Shown: positions 27,221-35,968, counted from the first letter of the stretch. The stretch: DNA of 64,000 nucleotides from an uncultured Lachnospiraceae bacterium (GCA_900539715.1 UQDA01000004.1:62001-126000), one strand, 5' to 3'. Translations and numbers: made by a program. Notes: generated by a model from the sequence alone, not told the origin.

Positions 27221-29242
27221 ATGGCAAAAAAACATTCCGGGATAGGGAAAGCCGCAGTCATCGCTGCAGGCGCAGGCGCTGCAGCATATGCGGTCAAAAA
27301 ACACAAAGAACTTTCACAGGAGGGAAAAACTCTGACGGGACAGCTGAAGGAAAAAGCGATTCAAACCGCTGAAAAATCCATCAAAATGCCTGTTCCCGAC
27401 CCTGCCTATAGAAATACGGAACGAGGAATGCATGAAAGGAACTCGAAGGGAATCTATTATTCCAATGGCAACTATGAAGCCTTCGCACGTCCTGAAAAGC
27501 CCGCGGGCGTCGATGAAAAGAGCGCCTACCTGGTTGGCAGCGGCCTCGCTTCCCTTGCAGCAGCATGCTTTCTTGTCCGCGACGGACAGATGCCCGGATC
27601 CCACATTCATATTTTAGAGGCGATGGATGTAGCAGGCGGTGCCTGCGACGGCATTTTTGATCCGTCCAGAGGTTATATCATGCGCGGCGGCCGGGAAATG
27701 GAAAACCATTTTGAATGTCTCTGGGATCTTTTCCGCAGTATCCCTTCCCTCGAGACCCCCGGTGCTTCCGTACTGGACGAATATTACTGGCTCAACAAGC
27801 ATGACCCCAACTACTCCCTCTGCCGCGCCACGAAAAATCGCGGTCAGGATGCCCACACCGACGGCAAATTCGGCCTGAGCCAAAAGGGCTGTATGGAAAT
27901 TATGAAGCTGTTTTTGACAAGGGATGAAGACCTTTATGATAAAGCGATAGAAGACATTTTTGACGAGGAAGTATTCGATTCCAATTTCTGGCTGTACTGG
28001 CGCACGATGTTTGCTTTTGAAAACTGGCACAGCGCTCTTGAAATGAAGCGCTATTTCCAGCGTTTCATCCATCACATCGGCGGACTCCCGGATTTCAGCG
28101 CTCTGAAATTCACAAAATACAACCAGTATGAATCCCTCATCCTTCCGATGAAAAAATATCTGGAGGATGCCGGCGTAGAATTTTGCTTCAATACCGAAGT
28201 AACCAATGTCATATTTGAATTTAAAAACGGCAAAAAGCTGGCAAAAACGATCGAATGCAAGGTAAACGGTGAAAAACAGACAATCGCCCTGACCGAAAAT
28301 GACCTCGTATTCGTTACGAACGGAAGCTGCACAGAAGGCACTATCTACGGAGACCAGCACCACGCGCCCGTCGGCAATGCAGAGGTGAAAAACAGCGGCG
28401 TCTGGGATCTCTGGAAAAATATCGCAAAACAGGATCCTTCCTTCGGCCATCCCGAAAAATTCTGCTCCGATATCAAAAAAACCAACTGGGAATCCGCGAC
28501 TGTCACCACGCTTGATGATAAGATCATCCCTTATATCACGCGTATCTGCCAGCGCGATCCCCGTACCGGAACAGTCGTTACCGGAGGTATCGTAAGCTGT
28601 CAGGATTCCAAATGGCTGTTAAGCTGGACCATCAACCGTCAGGGACAGTTCAAGGACCAGGATAAAAAACAGGTATGCGTATGGATATACTCTCTGTTTA
28701 CTGATGTTCCCGGCGATTATATCAAAAAGCCCATGAAGGAATGTACCGGTAAGGAAATTACTGCAGAATGGCTCTATCACCTCGGCGTTCCGGTAGAGGA
28801 AATAGACAGCCTGGCAGAAAACAGCGCAGTCTGCGTTCCGACCATGATGCCCTATATCACTTCCTTCTTCATGCCCAGAGCTGCTGGTGACCGCCCGGAT
28901 GTCATCCCGGATGGCTGCACCAACTTTGCCTTTATCGGTCAGTTTGCAGAAACTCCCCGCGACACCATCTTTACGACAGAGTATTCTGTCCGTACTGCAA
29001 TGGAGGCCGTTTACGGGCTGCTTGCCGTAGACCGCGGCGTTCCTGAAGTATGGGGCAGCGTATATGATGTCCGCGAGCTTTTAGACAGCTCTGTCAAGCT
29101 GATGGACGGCGTTTCCCCTCTGGAAATTGAACTTCCCGGTCCGCTTAACCTGCTCAAAAAGCCCATGCTCAAGGCAATACGCGGAACAGTCATCGAAGAT
29201 CTGCTCAGGGAACACAATATCCTTAAAAACGGAATGCTTTAA
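27221..29242 (+). CDS. ohyA: Oleate hydratase (FAD-dependent)
   Basis: Adds water to cis-9 unsaturated fatty acids to make 10-hydroxy fatty acids; in gut bacteria this detoxifies oleate and linoleate. About 673 residues. A short N-terminal hydrophobic stretch (AAVIAAGAGAAAYAVKK) may associate with the membrane and is not seen in all homologues. The FAD dinucleotide motif AYLVGSGLASLAAACFLVRD and the region FDPSRGYIMRGGREMENHFE, with the catalytic-type Glu, are present. Start ATG 27221 follows GGAGGA; upstream frame to 27167 has no support. Monocistronic. Confidence 0.93.
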   Translation: MAKKHSGIGKAAVIAAGAGAAAYAVKKHKELSQEGKTLTGQLKEKAIQTAEKSIKMPVPDPAYRNTERGMHERNSKGIYYSNGNYEAFARPEKPAGVDEKSAYLVGSGLASLAAACFLVRDGQMPGSHIHILEAMDVAGGACDGIFDPSRGYIMRGGREMENHFECLWDLFRSIPSLETPGASVLDEYYWLNKHDPNYSLCRATKNRGQDAHTDGKFGLSQKGCMEIMKLFLTRDEDLYDKAIEDIFDEEVFDSNFWLYWRTMFAFENWHSALEMKRYFQRFIHHIGGLPDFSALKFTKYNQYESLILPMKKYLEDAGVEFCFNTEVTNVIFEFKNGKKLAKTIECKVNGEKQTIALTENDLVFVTNGSCTEGTIYGDQHHAPVGNAEVKNSGVWDLWKNIAKQDPSFGHPEKFCSDIKKTNWESATVTTLDDKIIPYITRICQRDPRTGTVVTGGIVSCQDSKWLLSWTINRQGQFKDQDKKQVCVWIYSLFTDVPGDYIKKPMKECTGKEITAEWLYHLGVPVEEIDSLAENSAVCVPTMMPYITSFFMPRAAGDRPDVIPDGCTNFAFIGQFAETPRDTIFTTEYSVRTAMEAVYGLLAVDRGVPEVWGSVYDVRELLDSSVKLMDGVSPLEIELPGPLNLLKKPMLKAIRGTVIEDLLREHNILKNGML

Positions 29243-29261
29243 CCCCTCCCGCCGCAATACA

Positions 29262-29326
29262 AAAAAGTGTGCTCACGATGGTATGTTTTTCTTCGACAGA
29301 AAAGTTTCTTTCCTGTTGAAGAAAAA
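29262..29326. repeat. Composite intergenic element, copy 1
   Basis: AAAAAGTGTG (29262-29271), a 14-base gap, then a 19-bp imperfect inverted repeat (29286-29304 and 29308-29326; one mismatch, one G-T pair) directly abutting the terminator hairpin at 29322-29362. The same architecture occurs at 50985-51075. Confidence 0.5.
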
Positions 29327-29362
29327 ACCCCGGTATGACGTTTTGCCCATACCGGGGTTTTT
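29322..29362. terminator. Bidirectional terminator between ohyA and aroK
   Basis: Perfect 10-bp stem CCCCGGTATG/CATACCGGGG with flanking A6 and T5 runs; serves both convergent genes. Confidence 0.85.
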
Positions 29363-29397
29363 CCGATTTCAGGAATATCCTGCTGAGATTTTCCCTC

Positions 29398-29895
29398 TTA
29401 TCTCGGAAGCCGCGCAGAAATTTCCGCCACTATCTCCCGAATAGATTTGTTTTCACAGTCCACCGTCACGTCCGCATACCGCTCATACAGAGGAACCCTC
29501 TCATCATAAAGCTGCTCCAGCGTCTGCCCTTCCCGGAGCGTCACGCCGCGCTGCTTTAAGTCGCCCAGCCTCTCGGCAATGGCACTGCAGGAAAGCTTCA
29601 GATAAACGACCGTTCCTATCTTTTTCAGATGCTGCATCGCTTCTCTGCCGTACACCACGCTTCCTCCGGTCGCTATGACGGAATGTTTTACCGAAAGGGA
29701 TGCGTTTATCCGGTTCTCCACCTGTCTGAAACCATCATCTCCCTGCTGCTTAATTATCTCATGCAGCAAAAGCCCGGTCTGCTCCTGTATCACAAGGTCC
29801 GAATCCAGAAAAGAAAGTCCCTGATGCTTTGCCAGCACCACTCCGACCGTACTTTTCCCCGCTCCCGGCATTCCTATCAAAACAAGATTTTTCAT
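29398..29895 (-). CDS. aroK: Shikimate kinase
   Basis: Phosphorylates shikimate at O3 in aromatic amino acid synthesis. 165 residues with Walker A GMPGAGKST (8-16), substrate-binding FLDSDLVIQ, FRQVEN and GGSVVYG, and the lid Arg in QRGVTLREGQT. The lid is shorter and less canonical (LREGQTL) than RPLL, as in many Clostridia. It starts four bases after the ridA stop, so the pair is coupled. Confidence 0.9.
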   Translation of the reverse strand: MKNLVLIGMPGAGKSTVGVVLAKHQGLSFLDSDLVIQEQTGLLLHEIIKQQGDDGFRQVENRINASLSVKHSVIATGGSVVYGREAMQHLKKIGTVVYLKLSCSAIAERLGDLKQRGVTLREGQTLEQLYDERVPLYERYADVTVDCENKSIREIVAEISARLPR

Positions 29896-29899
29896 AGGC

Positions 29900-30280
29900 T
29901 CATTCGCCCAGATAAGCGATTACTTCCACTTCACAGAGAACGTCCTTGGGAAGCTTCTTGACTGCAACACAGCTTCTTGCAGGTTTTCCTGTAAAATATT
30001 TCTCATATACACCGTTAAACGCTGCGAAGTCGCTCATGTCATCAAGAAAACAGGTAGTCTTTACTACATGCTCGTAATCTGTCCCCGCCTCGTCAAGTAT
30101 CGCACCGATATTTTTCATTACCTGCTCCGCCTGTGCCTCGATGCCCTCTGCCTCTACCGCACCTGTTTCCGGATTTATCGGAATCTGACCGGATGCAAAC
30201 AAAAATTCTCCTGCCCTTATCGCCTGAGAATAAGGTCCGATCGCTGCCGGAGCCTTCGGTGTCGAAATTTTCTGAAACAT
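29900..30280 (-). CDS. ridA: RidA family enamine/imine deaminase
   Basis: 126 residues; hydrolyses reactive 2-aminoacrylate-type enamines made by PLP enzymes. Family motifs IGPYSQAIRAG (14-24), ASGQIPINPETG and the C-terminal KLPKDVLCEVEVIAYLG with the conserved Cys and Glu are present; the substrate-binding Arg is in KPARSCVAVK. Immediately upstream of aroK, with its own ribosome binding site. Confidence 0.93.
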   Translation of the reverse strand: MFQKISTPKAPAAIGPYSQAIRAGEFLFASGQIPINPETGAVEAEGIEAQAEQVMKNIGAILDEAGTDYEHVVKTTCFLDDMSDFAAFNGVYEKYFTGKPARSCVAVKKLPKDVLCEVEVIAYLGE

Positions 30281-30376
30281 AATCTATATCCTCCTGTATC
30301 TTTGGATCTCAGACCCCCGCCCGGGCAGTCCTTCTCCTTCTCTCCTCTTCAGTATAGCACGCCTTCTTTTCATTTG

Positions 30377-30607
30377 TCACTCATCAAATTCCACAGTCAC
30401 ATAAAAGCCTCGCGGGTTTTCCACCACACTGACAACATCACCCTCTCTGGCAAGCATACGCTCCCGGAACGGATAATTCCCCGACATTGCAAGCGCCGGG
30501 TCTATCGTATAGTAATAATTACTCGGAAGTACGCCTTCCGTCACTGTCACATGGTCGCCCTCCTTTAAAAGGCCCGGACGCTCCATCTTAAACTCCATCC
30601 GCCTCAT
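30377..30607 (-). CDS. Small hypothetical protein coupled to hflX
   Basis: 76 residues, acidic, beta-rich with a repeated GDHVTVTEG / GDVVSVVENPRGFYVTVEFDE pattern that suggests a small SH3-like or KOW-like barrel. I do not recognise the family. Its ATG (30607) overlaps the hflX stop in ATGA and follows AAGGA, so it is probably translated together with HflX. Confidence 0.65.
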   Translation of the reverse strand: MRRMEFKMERPGLLKEGDHVTVTEGVLPSNYYYTIDPALAMSGNYPFRERMLAREGDVVSVVENPRGFYVTVEFDE

Positions 30608-31908
30608 TCCTGTCCTTCCTTCCCGGATACCTTATACCCGGCAAACCGTCCGGCATCGCTCTTTTTGCAGGAAACTTCCAGATACACGCCGTCTGCCTCA
30701 TAAGAAAGCCTGCGTACCAATGCGTTTTCCTGAAGCCATGAAACGGCTGCCCCGTCCGTATAAGGAATAAGAAGAGCCGCCTCCTCATAACCTGCAAACA
30801 GCTTTTCCTGGATCATTTCAAGCAGCTTATCGATACCGATCCCTTTTTTGGCAGACAGATATATCCGATCTCCGGACACCTTCGGCAGCTCGCTCTCCTC
30901 CATCACAAGATCCGCCTTGTTCATCACATAAATACAAGGGATCGCTCCTGCTCCCAGCTCCTTTAACGTTTCTGCCGTCACCTTCATCTGTTCCCTGTGG
31001 TGGATATCCGAAAAATCCACCACCTGCAGCAGCAGATCCGCGCAGCATGCCTCCTCCAACGTAGACCGGAATGCCTTCACAAGCGCATGGGGCAGCTTAT
31101 CGATAAAGCCGACCGTATCCGACAAAAGGAAATCTCTGTTATCGCCGGGGCTGATGCGGCGTACCGTCGTATCAAGCGTCGCAAACAGCATGTTTTTTTC
31201 GAGAACTTTTTTGTCTTCATCCTCCATCCAGGTATCCAGCATCTTATTCATCATCGTGGATTTCCCGGCATTTGTGTAGCCTACCAGCGCCACTGACGGC
31301 AGCTCGCTCTCCTGCCTGCGCTTTCTCTGAGTCTGTCTGTCCTTTTCAATAATCTTTAACTCACGGTTCAGCTCACTGATGCGCTTTTCTATTCTTCTGC
31401 GGTCCAGCTCCAGCTTTTTTTCACCCGCTCCCTTATTGGAAAAGCCGCCGCCTGCTCCCGCACCGCCGCCCGCGCCTGCTCCGCCGCCCTGTCTGGACAA
31501 TGCCTCGCGCATCCCCACGAGCCGCGGGAGCATATATTGAAGGTTCGCACTTTCCACCTGAAGCTTGGCTTCCTTGGTCCGCGCCCTGCGATTAAAAATC
31601 TCCAGGATAAGATTTGTCCTGTCCCATACTGCAGTATCCAGCTCCTTCTGCAGATTTCTCTGCTGGGATGGTGTCAGGGAATTGTCGAATATCACGCAAT
31701 CCGCCTCCATCATGGAAACAAGGTTCCTGACCTCCCCGACCTTTCCTGTCCCGATATAAAAGGCGTTGTTTGCCGCCGGGAGATTCTGCGTCACATTTGC
31801 CGCCGCTTCGATATCACATGCCTCCGCCAGACTTTCCAGCTCTTCCATCGAGTGCATAAAATCCGGATCATCATTTAAATTTACACCCACTAATATCGCC
31901 TTCTGCAT
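30604..31908 (-). CDS. hflX: Ribosome-associated GTPase HflX
   Basis: 434 residues; GTP-dependent factor that splits stalled or heat-damaged ribosomes. The N-terminal nucleotide-binding HflX domain (about 1-190) has YIGTGKVGEV and the family's RTKEAKLQVE; G1 is GYTNAGKST (210-218), G3 DTVGFIDKLP, G4 NKAD. The usual short glycine linker after LSRQ is expanded to a run of about 15 Gly/Ala residues (141-155). Own promoter at 31947-31975. Confidence 0.95.
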   Translation of the reverse strand: MQKAILVGVNLNDDPDFMHSMEELESLAEACDIEAAANVTQNLPAANNAFYIGTGKVGEVRNLVSMMEADCVIFDNSLTPSQQRNLQKELDTAVWDRTNLILEIFNRRARTKEAKLQVESANLQYMLPRLVGMREALSRQGGGAGAGGGAGAGGGFSNKGAGEKKLELDRRRIEKRISELNRELKIIEKDRQTQRKRRQESELPSVALVGYTNAGKSTMMNKMLDTWMEDEDKKVLEKNMLFATLDTTVRRISPGDNRDFLLSDTVGFIDKLPHALVKAFRSTLEEACCADLLLQVVDFSDIHHREQMKVTAETLKELGAGAIPCIYVMNKADLVMEESELPKVSGDRIYLSAKKGIGIDKLLEMIQEKLFAGYEEAALLIPYTDGAAVSWLQENALVRRLSYEADGVYLEVSCKKSDAGRFAGYKVSGKEGQE

Positions 31909-31946
31909 CTTTTCCTCCCTGAATCCCGTTCTTATATTTCTGTATC

Positions 31947-31975
31947 AGTTTAACAAAGCAGGCATGAAAAAGCAA
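31947..31975 (-). promoter_or_regulatory. Promoter of hflX
   Basis: TTGCTT (31970-31975), 17-base spacer, TAAACT (31947-31952) on the minus strand, about 40 bases upstream of the start. Confidence 0.5.
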
Positions 31976-32008
31976 TGACATCGCACTTTTCATCCCAAAA
32001 ACAATAGC

Positions 32009-32038
32009 GAATATTTTTTCAGATATCATCCGATACTA
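32009..32038 (+). promoter_or_regulatory. Possible forespore (sigma-G-like) promoter of spoVAD
   Basis: GAATA (32009-32013), 18-base spacer, GATACTA (32032-32038). The -10 differs from CATNNTA in one base. Its plausibility rises because the lone spoVAE has a clear sigma-G-like promoter. Confidence 0.35.
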
Positions 32039-32077
32039 CCATCAGCAAACAGGATATTTTTCACATGGCTATCTGTG

Positions 32078-32125
32078 CCGGAGCGTCGCAAATAGCCCTG
32101 ACGTCCAAAGCCGCTAACGCTCCGG
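32078..32125 (+). promoter_or_regulatory. Leader hairpin next to the spoVAD ribosome binding site
   Basis: Perfect 9-bp inverted repeat CCGGAGCGT (32078-32086) / ACGCTCCGG (32117-32125) enclosing 30 bases; the second arm ends four bases before the GGAG Shine-Dalgarno. Confidence 0.4.
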
Positions 32126-32138
32126 AATGGAGACTTTT

Positions 32139-33212
32139 ATGAATGATTCACAACAGAAGGATACCTCTTTAACGCGCGCCGGACAGATGTGCGGGCAGCA
32201 GAGCGTACGGCTTTCCTCACCGGTTTATATCCGCTCCAGCGCATCCATCGTCGGAAAAAAAGAATCCGAAGGCCCCCTCGGGAATTTGTTCGATGTAACA
32301 GGCAGCGATGACCTTTTTGGCTGCTCCACCTGGGAAGAGGCTGAAAGCAGCCTGCAGCGCGATGCGCTCCATCTTGCCATACGGAAAGCCGGACTGCATT
32401 CGACGGACATCCGCTGTATTTTTGCAGGCGACCTTCTCGGACAGGGTATCGCTACCAGTTTCGGACTCATGCAGTATGAACGTCCGCTCTTCGGGCTCTA
32501 TGGCGCATGCTCCACCTGCGGCCTTGCCTTAAGCCTCGGTGCGATGACCGTTGCAGGCGGCTTTGCAGACCGCGCAGCCTGTGTCACAAGCAGCCATTTT
32601 GCCAGCGCCGAAAAAGAATTCCGCTTTCCATTAGGTTACGGAAACCAGAGGCCTCTCTCCGCCACATGGACCGTGACCGGAAGCGGGGCTTTTATTCTGG
32701 AAGCCCAAAAAACAGCCGGTGTCAGGGCTGCTGTAACCGGAATGACCTCCGGCAAAATAGTCGATTACGGGCTGAAAGATTCCATGAACATGGGCGCCTG
32801 TATGGCTCCCGCCGCTGCAGATACCATCCTGCGGCATTTAAAGGATTTCGGCAGAAGCCCTGCCTATTATGATAAAATTATCACCGGAGATTTAGGAAAA
32901 GTCGGACAGCGCGCGCTTATCGACCTTTTGCTGGGTTCGGAAATAGATATTGCAAAACAGCACATGGACTGCGGTATCGAAATCTTCGACTGCAAAAAGC
33001 AGGATACCCACTCCGGAGGTTCGGGCTGCGGCTGTTCCGCCGTCGTTTTATCCTCCTATATTTTAAAACAGCTTGAAGAAGGCATCTGGAAGCGCGTGCT
33101 GTTTGTCCCGACGGGAGCGCTGCTGTCAAAAACAAGCTTCAACGAGGGACAAAGCGTACCGGGTATCGCCCACGCGGTCGTTCTCGAAGCTCCTGCTGCC
33201 GCCCAAGCCTGA
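32139..33212 (+). CDS. spoVAD: Stage V sporulation protein AD
   Basis: About 357 residues, thiolase-like fold; binds dipicolinic acid during its uptake into the forespore. Recognisable: SSPVYIRSSASIVGKKESEG, GDLLGQGIATSFG, the GACSTCGLALSLGAMTVAGG segment and FRFPLGYGNQRPLSATWTVTG. ATG 32139 follows GGAG at the right distance; the ATG at 32127 is less likely. Neither spoVAC nor spoVAE is adjacent, unlike the usual operon. Confidence 0.93.
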   Translation: MNDSQQKDTSLTRAGQMCGQQSVRLSSPVYIRSSASIVGKKESEGPLGNLFDVTGSDDLFGCSTWEEAESSLQRDALHLAIRKAGLHSTDIRCIFAGDLLGQGIATSFGLMQYERPLFGLYGACSTCGLALSLGAMTVAGGFADRAACVTSSHFASAEKEFRFPLGYGNQRPLSATWTVTGSGAFILEAQKTAGVRAAVTGMTSGKIVDYGLKDSMNMGACMAPAAADTILRHLKDFGRSPAYYDKIITGDLGKVGQRALIDLLLGSEIDIAKQHMDCGIEIFDCKKQDTHSGGSGCGCSAVVLSSYILKQLEEGIWKRVLFVPTGALLSKTSFNEGQSVPGIAHAVVLEAPAAAQA

Positions 33213-33276
33213 ACAGTATTTTTATTTATCTAAAAAGTGCACGTTCCAGCGCATATAATCATGTTTCTATAAAAGG

Positions 33277-33316
33277 AAAAGACCTGCGAAAATATCATCC
33301 GCAGGCCTTCTCTTTT
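33277..33316. terminator. Terminator between spoVAD and the NifX-like gene
   Basis: Stem CCTGCG/CGCAGG extended by A-rich and T-rich flanks (AAAAGA … TCTTTT). A sequence beginning AAAAAGTGCAC at 33233 just upstream resembles the start of the composite element seen at 29262 and 50985. Confidence 0.6.
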
Positions 33317-33346
33317 ATTGCTCAGAAAAGCTTTCCCCTGACTTTG

Positions 33347-33760
33347 TCAGTTTCCGCAGTGTCCGCCGCAATGGTGGTCGCTGCCGTGTCCATGTCCGCC
33401 GCAGCTGTGTCCTTCTCCCTCATGGTCATGATGGTCGCACCTGGCATCCGGATCATACGCAAGATTTCCTGCCAGATAAGCTCTTACCGCTTCATCTGCG
33501 CTTCCCGTCACACCGCCAAACAGCTTAATCCCCGCCTCAGCCAAAGCTGCCTGCGCTCCGCCGCCAATACCGCCGCAGATGAGCACGTCCACCTTTTCTC
33601 CTGACAAAAGCCCTGCCAGCGCCCCGTGTCCCTGACCGTTCGTATCTGTCACACATGCCGAAACGACTTCTCCGTTTTCCACCTCATATACCTTAAACTG
33701 TTCCGTATGCCCAAAGTGCTGAAATACATTTCCGTTTTCATAGGTAACTGCAATCTTCAT
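33347..33760 (-). CDS. NifX/NifB-type iron-molybdenum cluster-binding family protein with His-rich tail
   Basis: 137 residues. Residues 1-105 are the dinitrogenase iron-molybdenum cofactor-binding fold (MKIAVTYENGNVFQHFGHTEQF, then DVLICGGIGGGAQAALAEAG). The last 30 residues are an unusual His/Gly/Cys-rich tail with repeated GHGHG and DHH motifs, probably metal-binding. No nif genes are nearby; such stand-alone proteins are common in anaerobes and are of unknown function. Start follows GGAGGAG; promoter at 33810-33837. Confidence 0.85.
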   Translation of the reverse strand: MKIAVTYENGNVFQHFGHTEQFKVYEVENGEVVSACVTDTNGQGHGALAGLLSGEKVDVLICGGIGGGAQAALAEAGIKLFGGVTGSADEAVRAYLAGNLAYDPDARCDHHDHEGEGHSCGGHGHGSDHHCGGHCGN

Positions 33761-33809
33761 GATACCGCTCCTCCTGTTTCTTCATTTAATCATTATTTTC
33801 TTTATATTT

Positions 33810-33837
33810 ATTATAGAACAATCCCACAAAATTGCAA
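33810..33837 (-). promoter_or_regulatory. Promoter of the NifX-like gene
   Basis: TTGCAA (33832-33837), 16-base spacer, TATAAT (33810-33815) on the minus strand, about 50 bases from the start codon. Confidence 0.6.
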
Positions 33838-33861
33838 GCCCGATGCATTCTCCTTCTCTGT

Positions 33862-34686
33862 TCAGCCTTTGTCCTGACTGTCTCCCCATAGCTCATAATA
33901 AAAAATATACTGCTGTATCACTCCCTGTATGCCTCCGTATTTTTCCATCGGGAATCCGTCCCCGTAATACTTTTTAAGTGCCTGACTGATATGAGTATCC
34001 ACAGGAAAGGCTTCCAGATGATGCAGCCCGAACAGACAGATACAGTCTGCCACTTTTACTCCCACGCCAAACAGTTTTAAAAGCTCCTCCTTTGCCTTTT
34101 CATACGGAAGTGTTCCCAACTGCTCCAGGTCAAATCTGCCTTCCGCTACGCTTCTCGCCGCACGCACCACATATTTGCTCCGATATCCCAGATTACAAGC
34201 TTTCAAGGCATCCTCCTCCAGGCCTGCCAAAGCTTCCGGCTCCGGAAACGTAAAATACACCTCTCCCCGTCCGTTTTTCACAGGATTCCCGTATGTCTCG
34301 CATATGTTTTCGATGCAGCGCCTTATCCTTACGATATTATTCTGCTGGGATATTAAAAAAGAAACTATCATTTCCCATATGTCCTGACGCAGGATACGGA
34401 CGCCTCCCGCCAGCTTTACGGCAGCGTTCAGATAAACATCTTCTTTATCGATACGGGAAATATACTCCCCGTAATCCTGCTTCAGATCAAAATAATCCTC
34501 CCAGAACTCCGAAAATTCCTCTTCTGTACACAAAAATTCACAGGTTTCCCCGCTCTGACGCGCCCCCATCCACCGGCTGCCTGAAATAATATCGAAAAAG
34601 CCGTCCTCCCGCCGGCTCATCCGAAAACACTGACCAGAACGCGCTATCTGTTCCAAACTAAAATTTGTAATTTTCTTTACTACCAT
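33862..34686 (-). CDS. ogg: 8-oxoguanine DNA glycosylase (OGG1-type, HhH-GPD)
   Basis: About 274 residues; base-excision repair of oxidised guanine. The N-terminal OGG domain (NFSLEQIARSGQCFRM, then GSRWMGAR) precedes the HhH-GPD core: ISQQNNIVRI, the hairpin LFGVGVKVADCICLFGL with the catalytic Lys (VK|VADC), and the catalytic Asp in FPVDTHISQAL. ATG 34686 follows AGGA; a GTG at 34731 is the alternative start. It lies divergent to the malic enzyme gene. Confidence 0.9.
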   Translation of the reverse strand: MVVKKITNFSLEQIARSGQCFRMSRREDGFFDIISGSRWMGARQSGETCEFLCTEEEFSEFWEDYFDLKQDYGEYISRIDKEDVYLNAAVKLAGGVRILRQDIWEMIVSFLISQQNNIVRIRRCIENICETYGNPVKNGRGEVYFTFPEPEALAGLEEDALKACNLGYRSKYVVRAARSVAEGRFDLEQLGTLPYEKAKEELLKLFGVGVKVADCICLFGLHHLEAFPVDTHISQALKKYYGDGFPMEKYGGIQGVIQQYIFYYELWGDSQDKG

Positions 34687-34738
34687 TCGTTTTCCTATGC
34701 CTTTCTGCAGCAGTCCCGAAATAGAACTCACTTTTTCC

Positions 34739-34767
34739 TTGATTCAGCAAAATAAATCATTTATGAT
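34739..34767 (+). promoter_or_regulatory. Promoter of the malic enzyme gene
   Basis: TTGATT (34739-34744), 17-base spacer, TATGAT (34762-34767), about 45 bases before the start codon. Confidence 0.5.
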
Positions 34768-34814
34768 AATAGCAGGATTACTGCAAAATTACTATCAGAA
34801 AGAAGGCAAATGAC

Positions 34815-35966
34815 ATGACAAATCAGGAAAAAGCCCTCGCCCTCCACGAAAAGCTTCAGGGCAAATTAGAAACGGTTTCCAAAGCCCCCGTGAACAGCCG
34901 CGAGGACCTTGCTCTTGTTTACACGCCCGGCGTTGCCGAGCCGTGCAAAGAAATAGCAAACGATCCGGCCAAAGCCTATACCTATACGATGAAGGCAAAT
35001 ACCGTTGCCGTCGTTTCAGACGGTTCCGCAGTTTTAGGTCTCGGAAATATCGGACCGAAAGCTGCCATGCCCGTCATGGAAGGCAAAGCCGTTTTATTTA
35101 AAGAATTCGGCGGCGTCAACGCTGTCCCCATCTGTCTGGACACACAGGATACTGAAGAAATCATCAAAGCCGTTACCTGGCTCGCTCCCGGCTTTGGCGG
35201 CATCAACCTTGAAGATATCAGTGCTCCCCGCTGCTTCGAGATAGAAGAGCGCTTAAAAGAGACTCTGGATATCCCCGTATTTCATGATGACCAGCACGGC
35301 ACGGCTATCGTTGTCCTTGCAGGCGTGATCAATGCTCTGAAGGTAACCGGCAAACAAAAAGAAAACTGCCGCATCGTTGTAAACGGCGCAGGCAGCGCGG
35401 GCGTTGCCATCACCCGCCTGCTGTTGACTTACGGTTTCCCCGATGTCATCATGTGCGATAAAACCGGCATTCTCTGTGATGGCGACGAAGGCCTGAACTG
35501 GATGCAGGAAAAAATGATGAAGCTCACAAACCTTTCCCACAAAAAAGGCTCTCTTGCCGACGCCATGAAAGGCGCGGATATTTTTGTAGGAGTTTCCGCT
35601 CCGGGCATCGTCACGGAAGAAATGGTCGCATCCATGAACCGCGACGCTATCCTGTTTGCAATGGCAAATCCCGTGCCCGAGGTCATGCCCGATATCGCTA
35701 AAAAAGCGGGCGCGCGCGTAGTCGGCACCGGCCGCAGCGATTTCCCCAACCAGATAAACAACGTGGTTGCATTCCCCGGTATCTTCCGGGGTGCACTGGA
35801 AGGTCACGCCCGCAGTATTACGGAAGAGATGAAACTTGCTGCTGCCAACGCCATTGCAGCTCTCGTTCCCGAGAACGAACTTTCCGCTGACAACATCATG
35901 CCCCAGCCCTTTGATCCCCGCGTGGCTGACGCTGTCGCAGATGCTGTCAAAAATCATATCCGCTGA
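34815..35966 (+). CDS. NAD(P)-dependent malic enzyme
   Basis: 383 residues, the short bacterial type; oxidatively decarboxylates malate to pyruvate. LVYTPGVAEPCKEI and DGSAVLGLGNIGPKAAMPVMEGK hold the catalytic Tyr and Lys, FHDDQHGTAIV the metal-binding Asp residues, NGAGSAGVAITRLL the dinucleotide fold, and GTGRSDFPNQINNVVAFPG the C-terminal signature. Two bases separate its stop from the following radical SAM gene. Confidence 0.94.
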   Translation: MTNQEKALALHEKLQGKLETVSKAPVNSREDLALVYTPGVAEPCKEIANDPAKAYTYTMKANTVAVVSDGSAVLGLGNIGPKAAMPVMEGKAVLFKEFGGVNAVPICLDTQDTEEIIKAVTWLAPGFGGINLEDISAPRCFEIEERLKETLDIPVFHDDQHGTAIVVLAGVINALKVTGKQKENCRIVVNGAGSAGVAITRLLLTYGFPDVIMCDKTGILCDGDEGLNWMQEKMMKLTNLSHKKGSLADAMKGADIFVGVSAPGIVTEEMVASMNRDAILFAMANPVPEVMPDIAKKAGARVVGTGRSDFPNQINNVVAFPGIFRGALEGHARSITEEMKLAAANAIAALVPENELSADNIMPQPFDPRVADAVADAVKNHIR

Positions 35967-35968
35967 AA

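Noticed and set aside
27614..28450. 278-residue frame antisense within the oleate hydratase gene
   Set aside because: Shadow of a clear coding gene; no family motif and no start signal.
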